From: Allomyces macrogynus ATCC 38327
Taxonomy: Eukaryota > Blastocladiomycota > Blastocladiomycetes > Blastocladiales > Blastocladiaceae
Direction: 5' to 3'
NCBI GenBank assembly: GCA_000151295.1
Contig: GG745369.1
Location: forward strand, 363,464 to 379,699
Length of the DNA stretch: 16,236 nucleotides
A program made the translations under genes and the position numbers. The notes below the pieces were generated by a model that searched no databases, was not told where the DNA came from, and saw only the letters and a list, made by a program, of their open reading frames with translations. Every line of letters starts with the position of its first letter. The stretch's first letter is position 1. Positions 1 through 7,551 of the stretch are shown in pieces.

Positions 1-161
1 GCAGCAGCAGCAGCGGCAGCGGCAGCGGTCATCGCGTCCATGTGCGGCGGTAGGAGGCCGCCGGCGCCGCCGACGCCGTCAAACATGTCGTCGGCGTAGG
101 CGGCCGGCGCGGCGGCGGGTGGGCCCGCGGGCGCTGGGCCGGCGGGCGGGGTAGAGGCCAT
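1..161 (-). CDS. N-terminal fragment of an Ala/Pro/Gly-rich protein, runs off left edge
   Basis: The reading starts at an ATG at 161-159 in the context GCAGCCATGG, which resembles the start contexts of the OPT and finger genes in this window. It stays open to base 1, giving 53 codons. The peptide begins MASTPPAGPAPAG, continues with an AYADDMFDGVGG segment and a second Met-rich stretch (HMDAM), then enters a polyalanine run encoded by imperfect GCT/GCC repeats at bases 1-30. No domain is recognisable. The same frame remains open upstream of 161 (at least to about 599), so an earlier start is possible, but that stretch is Arg/Pro/His-rich as expected from random GC-rich DNA. The gene lies head-to-tail downstream of the transporter gene. 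The product is unknown. The reading frame is plausible rather than proven. Confidence 0.45.
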   Translation of the reverse strand, partial: MASTPPAGPAPAGPPAAAPAAYADDMFDGVGGAGGLLPPHMDAMTAAAAAAAA

Positions 162-1200
162 GGCTGCGGCCGGTGCGTGCGGAGCGAATGGGAACGTGGA
201 GGTCGGCGGGTCGATGGGAGGTAACGGCGGCGGCGGGTGGGGGCGGCAGGCGGGGGCCCGGGGGCGTGCGTGCGCGCGGTGCGAGTGCGGGCAGTTGTTG
301 GGCGCGGCGGCCGCGGTGCGGTTGGGCGAGCAAGGAGCGCGGGTTGGGCGAGCCAGGAGCGGACGGGCGGCACGGCGTCGGCGATGATGGCGGCGGTGTG
401 TGGAGGCGAGTTTGGTGGTCGCGTGCAGCAGCTGGTGGTGGCGCTTTGGCGTCGCTGGGGGCCGTGTGAGAGGCAGCCGAGCAAAACGTGTGCCTTGTTC
501 TTTCCGTGGCGCGTGCGCACCGCCCCGCAGCGAGCGCGAGCAGCCCGCCCGCAACGACACACGGGTTAGCACTCGCGCGCCTAGCATCAGCGGCAGAAAC
601 TCCGTGCATGAACGAGCCCCGCAATGGCCATGTCTTGCATCGACGGCACAACCAAGAGCATTCACGTCCGAAATGGAGCGGGAAACATCATGGAAGCCGT
701 TCCGCATTGCGCCGTTCTTGATGCAAAGGAAAGATCATTGCCATGCCCTTGTGGTGATGAGAAGACATGAGACAAAGCGTTCTGACAACGACGATCACGC
801 CCGCGTGCGACCACTGACAAGCCGAATCCGGTTTCCGCCCGGCCGAATCGGCCAGCGCACCTCTCACATTTTCGCAACAGCGCTACCGGCTCGTGAAATA
901 CATGGATCAAGGGAACGGAGCAGGAGCGGGAGCAGAGAGCGATCCAGACTGGCAGCTGACGAAGGAACAAGGAGTGCATTTGCACACGAAACATTTCGGA
1001 GCGGTTCTCCACCCGGGCACAATGAGCCTCTGCTTCGAAGCAACAGACGAGTGGCCGCGAAAGCACGTCAGTGGGTGGAGAGCGGAGCCATACAAAGAGG
1101 AAACCATGAACCGTGCGGAATCCGACCCAGTCATCGCCGGCAGGAACAATTCCAATCGAGCCGAGACAGAGAGCGCAAACAACAAGATTGGGAACAAATA

Positions 1201-1217
1201 CATTCATTCATTCATTC
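1201..1217. repeat. (CATT)4 microsatellite
   Basis: Four perfect CATT units followed by C, in the probable 3' flank of the transporter gene. On the transcribed minus strand it reads as a GAATG-type repeat followed by TATTTG. Confidence 0.8.
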
Positions 1218-1255
1218 CCAACGACTTGACCATCGCCATCCAAAACCTTCCTCGC

Positions 1256-1300
1256 ATTTCTCGTCTATGCAAAACTTCAACAAAACAAACGGGCACGGCA
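1256..1300 (-). terminator. T-rich 3' flank of the transporter gene, possible poly(A) region
   Basis: Read on the minus strand, about 50-90 bases after the OPT stop codon there is a T-rich stretch (GTTTGTTTTGTTGAAGTTTT) in an otherwise GC-rich neighbourhood. Fungal polyadenylation regions are often of this kind. No AATAAA hexamer is visible, so the exact site is not determined. Confidence 0.25.
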
Positions 1301-1346
1301 GCGCAACCACCCTGCGGACGCTACCGTGCGGTATGACTCCTCCACT

Positions 1347-4300
1347 CTACTCCTCCGGCAGCCAGCACGGCTCGCCGACCTCGGTGAGCCACTCTGGGTT
1401 GAGCGCCCAGTTGGGCATCGTGATGCCCTGATCGGCGAGCGCGAACGTCGAGAAGATGGCGAGCAGCGCGGCGCCGACATCGAACGCGGTCGCAAGCACG
1501 TAGTTGTACCGCTTCCACCAGCCCTGGTGGCGCGAGAACATGTACTTTTGGAAGATGCACGAGACCTGCGGGGGGAGAGCGGGGGCAAGTCAGTTGGGGG
1601 CCGGGCGGAGCGTGCGTGGGTGCGCAAGCGATCAAAAGGCACGTACAATGAACTGCGACAGAATGTAGGCCTGGTTCGAACCGGGCGAGCCAACGGTGTA
1701 GAGCAGCGGCGCCTGGAAAAAGAGGTTCACGTCAGTGCATCCGTTCAACCGATGCCGAGGCATATCTGCTCGCCACGTACCTGGAACAAGTGCCACGGGA
1801 TGATCTTCGAGCCCATGACCATGTCGCCGATCTTGAAGATGATGGGCGTGAGGGTGCCGGCAACCAGACCGCCAATGATGATGGGCGAGTAGACCGACTC
1901 GAAGACTGTTGGAAAAACCGGGTCGAGAAGGTCAGTTGTTGCTCAGAGCGCGCGCGCCGACAAGAGAACAAAAAAAGACGTACAGAAGCGAATTGGGCCA
2001 ATAGCACCCCAAATGAGCGATGCGTTGTAGAACGTGTTGTAGCCCGAGGCACCCCAGGTCGCACCCGTGCCCTTGGCCTTGCCGTTAAGCTCGAGCCACT
2101 CGACGTGGTCCTTGTTGCCGATCCAGCCCTCCATGGTACCCCAGCAAACAAACACGGCAATGATCTGCGCGCACATTTGCACGATGAACACGTGGCGCGG
2201 CGCGATCTTCATGTAGTGGCCGAGCTTGAGATCCGAGAGCAGGGTCAAGCACTACAAGAAAGCGCGGGGAGAGGGGGGGGGGGGTCAGATGAGCACGACG
2301 AGCGGGGCGGTCGGAAGCGTGGAATGGGAGGAAACGCACCTGCAGCGAGACGGTGACACCGAGCGTCTTGAAGGCCATCATGACAACGGGCTTGCCCGGC
2401 AGAATGCACCCGATGATGAACTCGGAAATGACGTTCTAGCGGAGTGAAGGAAGCAAGCGAGGTGGTGAGTCTGGGGAACGAGACGGTCAAATCGCATATC
2501 ATCGTGAAGGCAAAAACGCACCATGTACAGACTCACGCCGGACGTTGCGAGCACGACGGCGATCGGGATCGTGCCGAGGACGGACGTGATGATCGACAGG
2601 AACTAGTGGGGAGCAAGGGGCGACGAGAGACGGGTCAGAGACGATGCGCAAGACCGGCAGAAGACCAACGGGAATCGCAGCGGACAATACGTACGGTGAA
2701 GTACCAGGCCATCTCAATGCCCGAGAAGTGGCACACGAGGATCGTGAGGACGGTCGTGATGGCGAAGAAGCTATACAGGAGGGACGAGATCGACCAAGTC
2801 AGCTTTCGTGATCGCGCGAAAACGACGCGAGGGGAAAGGAACAAAAATCACTTACCCGTAATACCAGGTGTCAGGCACCTCCGGGTAGGCGTCAATAAGC
2901 TTGCAGTGGATGTCCTCCTCGTGCTCGTTCTGCGCCATGCGGAAACGCGCCCAAATGTCCTTGCCGTACCACACAATTGTGTGCGAGACGGCGGCCGTGA
3001 ACGTGGCCATCGAGCCAAAGTAACTGGAGGATCAGCGCGGTGGAGAGTCAGCATCATGGATCAAGCAAAACATAGCGTGCACCAAAAAATACGGACCTCC
3101 AGGCAAAGAACGGCGACATGTAGATGGGCTTGTTCTCGTTGTAGACCTCATCGATCAGCGTGTTGGTCTTCTTGTCGACGAGCGTGCGCGCGCCAATGCG
3201 AGCACCATCCTTGGAAATAAGCGCGGGCGAGTTGAGCGGGACCTCGCCGGGCGGCTGTTTGAAGATGTTGTTGCTGTACGAGAGCCTACATGATCGCAAG
3301 ACCAGGAAACGTCAGAAAGCTGGTTTGAGGCTGCAGAAAGACGTCACGAGAGAATGAGTCATACGGGGAGGCAATCCACATGAAAATCACGTAAGAGGCG
3401 AAAAGATTCGCCGCCGACCAGAACGGGACCGACATGGCGGCCGAACCGAACGAGGTCCAGTCGAGCGTGAACGAGAGAACGCCGAGACCCGACACGGGCG
3501 AGCCAACCTGCTGAGCGATCGTCGACGAAGCGGGCGCAATCCAGCAGAGCAGCGGGAAGTACTGGAGCACGGGCGAGACGAAGCCGGGGCCGATGAAGTG
3601 CCAGATGGCCATGCCAACGGCGCCAATGCCAAAGACCTTCATGCGCGACATGTGCACGACGCCGTCCGAGTCGACATCCTGCTCCTTGCCCGAGTGGAAG
3701 GCCGTGTAGAGCGCGACCGACGGCAGGATCGAGGGCCAAATCATGTGCGCGGGGCGCACAAGGAACTTGCGCGAGACACCCGAAATACCGAAACCGAGCG
3801 TCGCCGACGTGAACAGGAAGACAATCGACCAGAACGGGCCAATCTCAAGCTCGTAGAAGATCTTCTGCACGACCAAGTTGTCGGTACTGTAATAGAGAAA
3901 GTGTTTCGAAGTCAGAATCATAACGTTCACAATCGCGGGCTGCAATGGCGATTTGAGAAAGGACGTACCCGTAGATACCCGAGGCACCCGTCGAACCGAA
4001 AATACCAATGAGCACATGTTCCTTGACCGAGAACGGACCCGGGTTGAGCGAGAACGAGCCGAGCGGGCCGAGCGAAATGGTCGTGGCGGGCAGCACGGCC
4101 GCGAACAGGAGACCGAGCGGGTACGCGAGCAGCACGGCGACGTAGGACGACACGACAAAGTAGTTCGTGCTAGACGAGAGTGACACGGTCATCGTGAGCG
4201 TGAGATAAAGGACGCAGCTCGAGCGTGGCCCGCCGTGGGTTTGTGCAAATGGGTGATCAAGTGCGTACCGGAACGTGAACAGCTGGTTGAGCGCGCCGAG

Positions 4301-4492
4301 CAGGCAGCAGAAGAAGGTGCCAATGATCCACACGCGGAACGTGAGCGACGGCGTGCTCGGGTCGTCGGTCGTCGGCGCGATGGTCATGACGACATCCTCG
4401 AAATCCTTGTCGATGACAAACGACGAGTTCTGCTTCTCAACGTCACCGGCCTTGGCCTTCTCGGCAACCTTGACGTCGTCGGCGGCGCCCAT
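1347..4492 (-). CDS. Oligopeptide transporter, OPT family (peptide-transporter clade), 12 exons
   Basis: Proton-coupled importer of small peptides (classically tetra- and pentapeptides, sometimes glutathione) in the plasma or another cell membrane. The product is a polytopic membrane protein of 744 residues, within the family's usual 700-900. Coding exons in order: 4492-4269, 4169-3969, 3886-3365, 3285-3097, 3023-2856, 2770-2695, 2602-2522, 2435-2340, 2251-1984, 1905-1781, 1712-1647, 1565-1347; they sum to 745 codons including TAG. Family marks: TDDPSTPSLTFR (residues 42-53) before the first membrane helix, the NPGPF-x2-KEH motif (117-126), NVISEFIIG, and SDLKLGHYMKIAPR ending at 538, where KIAPR replaces the classical KIPPR. 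NPG and KIPPR mark the peptide clade rather than the metal-chelate YSL clade. Eleven introns of 68-99 bases; nine have a CTGAC and two a CTCAC branch point. The start has the context CCACCACCATGG. Substrate cannot be told from sequence. Confidence 0.95.
2273..2284. repeat. G12/C12 homopolymer inside transporter intron 8
   Basis: Twelve consecutive G on the plus strand. On the coding strand it is a C12 run directly after the CTGAC branch point (2288-2284), so it serves as the polypyrimidine tract of intron 8 (2339-2252). Confidence 0.85.
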
Positions 4493-4640
4493 GGTGGTGG
4501 TCGTTGGTCGCGGACGCGGTTGGGGCAGTGCACGCGGCAACGAAATCGAGACGGGGTTGGTGGGTGGAGCGGGCGCGTGCGGTGTCGTGGACCAATGGAG
4601 GGCACGACGACGAGCGCTGGTAGTCTATGGCTGGATGTTA
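4493..4640 (-). promoter_or_regulatory. Pyrimidine-rich leader of the transporter gene
   Basis: Read on the minus strand, the bases just before the ATG are C/T/A-rich with few G (for example CCCGCTCCACCCACCAACCC), typical of fungal transcription start and leader regions. Together with the TATA box just upstream this suggests transcription begins in this interval. Confidence 0.4.
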
Positions 4641-4659
4641 GCTGGCGGGGGATCCATGA

Positions 4660-4667
4660 CCTTTATA
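4660..4667 (-). promoter_or_regulatory. TATA box of the transporter gene
   Basis: TATAAAGG on the minus strand, about 170 bases upstream of the transporter ATG. It is a full match to the TATAAA core in a GC-rich flank. Distance and orientation fit a core promoter with a leader of roughly 50-140 bases. Confidence 0.5.
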
Positions 4668-5620
4668 GCCTCGACAGTCTCGACTGACGGCAGGTCGCTT
4701 TCGGGTCGCGCTGGTGATGCCTTTGCGCCGCAAGGACATGACGACGAAACTGTTTCGGGTTGGAACGTCCCTTGTCCTTGCGCCGCGCGCGCGCAGAGTT
4801 CCCGCGCAGACGTGGTTGCGTGAGGAGTGCAGAGGAACGCGGTGTCACACGATACTGCCCAAAAGCAAAAGTCATGGTTTTCTTTCCAGAATTGCGCGCT
4901 CCTTCCAGCACCGTTCTCTTGCGACGCTTGTTGCACAAAAGTGATGGAAACGATCACGCCAGACCTTCGCCAGTCATGAGGGCCATGGCGCCGGCGCCTG
5001 GCGTATACTGGTGCACAAGGGGGGGACCGGTGTGAGGCGGTTGGGCGTGGGCGACGCGCGTGGTGATGCTCGATGCTGTTGCTGCGGCCGAGGGCGGCCA
5101 GTTTTTTGCTAGAACCGATGGAATGTTGGTGTGGCGACTGTGGCGAAGGGCGAAAGGGGGCGTTTGCCAGGCGTTTGCGGCGAAAGGAGCCAGCCAAAGT
5201 AGGCCAAGCACTGCGTAGATTGGGCGAATGTTCACAAGCCGCCCGCGACGCCCACCTCTTGAAACGGCGCACCAATCACCACCTTGCGTTTTGTTGCGTT
5301 GCACAGATTCGAAACATCAAAGTTGCGCAACGCTCGTCCAAGAGCGCGTTCCAGCGCGTTCCATGCATACTTCGAGAAACGAGAATGGCCACCCTTCCGC
5401 CCTTGTGACATTCATGACACCAATCGCGTCCAATGGAAAACCATTTCCGCCGCCACCAGGTTCACACAACACCATCGACCATCCTTCGCCTTGCATCGCC
5501 AACGCTTACCGAGCGGCGCTACAGTATGTATTCCGGAAGTGGCCGGCGGTGGCAGCACCACGCGCACCAGCGACCAAGTCCACTGAGAGCGCGCATGACC
5601 ATTTCTATTGGAGCTTCTTT

Positions 5621-5745
5621 TCGCCAGCCGGCGCTCGATTTCGCCAGTCTGCGCCGGTTTCGCCAAGTTGCGCCAGTCTACGCCGGTTCCGTGCCAGTCC
5701 TACGCCAGTCTTGTCCGACAAGCAATGCCAGTTTCGCCAGTTTTG
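5621..5745. repeat. Degenerate CGCCAGT repeat cluster
   Basis: In 125 bases the heptamer CGCCAGT occurs exactly four times (5642, 5671, 5703, 5735), with near matches CGCCAGC (5622), CGCCGGT (5652, 5681), CGCCAAGT (5661) and TGCCAGT (5692, 5726). Several copies are preceded by T or TT. Spacing is irregular (9 to 22 bases), so this is either a decayed minisatellite or a cluster of protein binding sites. All copies are in one orientation. Confidence 0.6.
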
Positions 5746-6985
5746 CACCCAACTTCAGCACGCGTCCGCGCGATCAAGGCCGACCTAAAGTCTGGGCAGG
5801 TTTCCAGCAGCGCGCCAGCTGGAACACAGATTGTCGTCAACCACGGTCTTCTCGCGCGCGCGTCGCGTTGCAGCAGCGTTCGGCGCCCACGCGCTCGTAC
5901 GCACTTTCGTTCGCGGCCGCCGTCCAGAAGCCACCGTCCACCCTTTCATGCGCGCGTGCTCGCTGGGAACCCCCATGTTTAGTGCTGACAATGGCAACGC
6001 GTTCAGATGCACTGAGGACCACTTCTCCACCCTGTAAGCGATCGTTTATGGGGCGCCGTCGTCCCAAGTTGCTCTCTGCAACGAGTCGCCCATGTCGCCG
6101 ATGCCAGAGCATCTTCCACCGCGTTTCCTTCTCCTGGCGTTCGTACACCCCCATGGCGAGCTCACGCATTGGCGAGCGCTGCGCGCGGTGCGGCCGAGTC
6201 TCAACTCATCACGGCGTTCAGAAGTTCCGATTCCTCATTCTTCGTGGGTCGCTTCAACGAGTGCGACTTGCGCTTATCGGCGATCACGCCTAGTGCCCTC
6301 ATTGAACAATCCGGGAGAGCGACAAACGCAGTCATTGACGACGGCTCAAGATGTTGCTGACGCCCAAACGGCTCAAAAAGAGCGGTTCCAATCATGAGAG
6401 CGCAGCAGACCGCCATTCAAACTGGGTCGAGGTGGTGGGGACGCGACGAGTGAATCAAAGCGCGGTCTTTTCATCGACGTTAGCGTGTGAATGGCTGTCT
6501 TTTGAGCAAAAATCGAAATGAGCGGTAGTGATCGACAGACAGCAGAGATATACGCCAAAACCAACGCTTGGTGAACGCCGTTCAGGTCACGTTTCAATCG
6601 TGCCAGCGTCGGGGCAGATAAAATGCCGTCGCTGGATGCCGACTTTGTACGGGTGCCAGCGCAAATGCTGCAAAGTAACCGCCAGACCCACGCCGCAGCG
6701 CCAGCGGCGCCTCTTGGCATCCCAAGCAACAAGTTTCCAATCCGGGTGGGTTGCTCAGCGCGTCGCTCTTCAGGTGAATGGTCCCTTGCGCGCACACAAT
6801 GATTGCCTGTATCACAACCATGCTCCAGTTCCTGTGTGCTTTGGGATCGACCGCGGTGCCAGCCAAAGCTTTGACGCGATATGAAGCTGTGGCCCGGCCA
6901 CGCACGCTTTTTGCCGCGCTCCCGTCACTGCTCTCTCTCGACTCTTCAAATCCGACGCCAACGTGCGGTTTATGAATGTCGATCC

Positions 6986-7190
6986 TCACGTTGCTCGCGC
7001 TGCTCGCGCGCTTCTCGCGCCCTTCTCGTCCGTGCGCGCCATGACGATCACGTTCCAATCGGGCCACTTCCTGGGCGTCGAGTTGTGCTCGGCCATGTTC
7101 CCCATCAGGCACATGACCAACGACACCAAGCTCGATCTCAAGTCAGCAGCACAGACGGGTCTGGCCTGCTGCACGAGCATGACCCGATGA
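6986..7190. other. Short segment with strong coding-like periodicity, strand uncertain
   Basis: From about 7008 to 7140 nearly every third base is G or C (two exceptions in the 34 codons from 7041), while the surrounding spacer shows no such bias. Two frames share that phase. On plus, an ATG at 7041 follows a CT-rich tract and reads MTITFQSGHFLGVELCSAMF onward, stopping at 7190. On minus, an ATG at 7180 opens a 64-codon frame to 6986. Neither peptide is recognised. It could be a small gene, one exon of a spliced gene, or a gene remnant; no convincing splice sites with a CTGAC branch point flank it. Confidence 0.25.
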
Positions 7191-7551
7191 CAGAAATAAG
7201 GTCCGACATTTCACCGCCCACAGCGACCGGAAGTTTGACAATGATGGGCATAGTCGACGGGCCGGTGTGGCGACTCCATTTAAGAGTGATGCCCGTGAAT
7301 GGTGAGACTGAGGTTACATATTCATCAGTCATAACGCTCTGATCCGGTCGTTTTTTGATCGGCTTGCTATGGTTTAGACCCATCGCTCTTATCAAAAACA
7401 TTCGACGTGGACACAAATACTGGGCACGTCAACAGGTCACGGGCTCAGTCGTGATAGAAACGCACTTTTGAGATCAGCACTCCAGTCGACCCGCCGCAAC
7501 ACGAGAGAATGTCGCGTGCACGACGATTGCGGCGCGATTTGCATCATCAAC

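Larger units (their letters stand above)
162..1346. other. Intergenic region between the transporter gene and the left-edge gene
   Basis: This stretch should hold the 3' end of the OPT transcript (right side) and the promoter of the left-edge gene (left side), both on the minus strand. Bases 162-420 are extremely GC-rich; the right half is closer to balanced. Several open frames cross it on both strands, but none shows the GC bias at third codon positions seen in the clear exons. I saw no TATA box, RNA gene or mobile element. A (CATT)4 microsatellite lies at 1201-1217. Confidence 0.6.
4668..7551. other. Long spacer between divergent transporter and exonuclease genes
   Basis: About 2.9 kb with no gene that I can define. 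It should contain the upstream elements of both divergent genes. Several long open frames exist (for example 5433-6293 plus) but their third-position GC is close to background, unlike the neighbouring real exons. Inside it are a degenerate CGCCAGT repeat patch (5621-5745) and a short coding-like segment (about 6986-7190). Bases 7190-7550 are comparatively AT-rich and probably hold the exonuclease promoter; no convincing TATA box was seen there. Confidence 0.55.

Noticed and set aside
29..651. Two long minus-strand frames (29-562 and 79-651)
   Set aside because: Both are Arg/Pro/Ser-rich shadow frames. The third minus frame, starting at 161, has the better start context and composition.
893..1336. 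Open frame of 147 codons on plus with two AESDP motifs
   Set aside because: Codon third positions show no G/C preference, unlike the true exons, and it lies in the 3' flank of the transporter gene. The motif repeat is likely chance.
1666..1690. GGTTCGAACC, resembling the T-loop of a tRNA gene
   Set aside because: It lies inside transporter exon 11, where it encodes part of a conserved SPGSNQ segment, and no cloverleaf can be formed around it.
5433..6293. Open frame of 286 codons on plus in the divergent spacer
   Set aside because: Third-position GC is near background, the product is Arg/Ser/Pro-rich without a recognisable domain, and it runs through the CGCCAGT repeats. Long open frames are expected by chance in GC-rich DNA.
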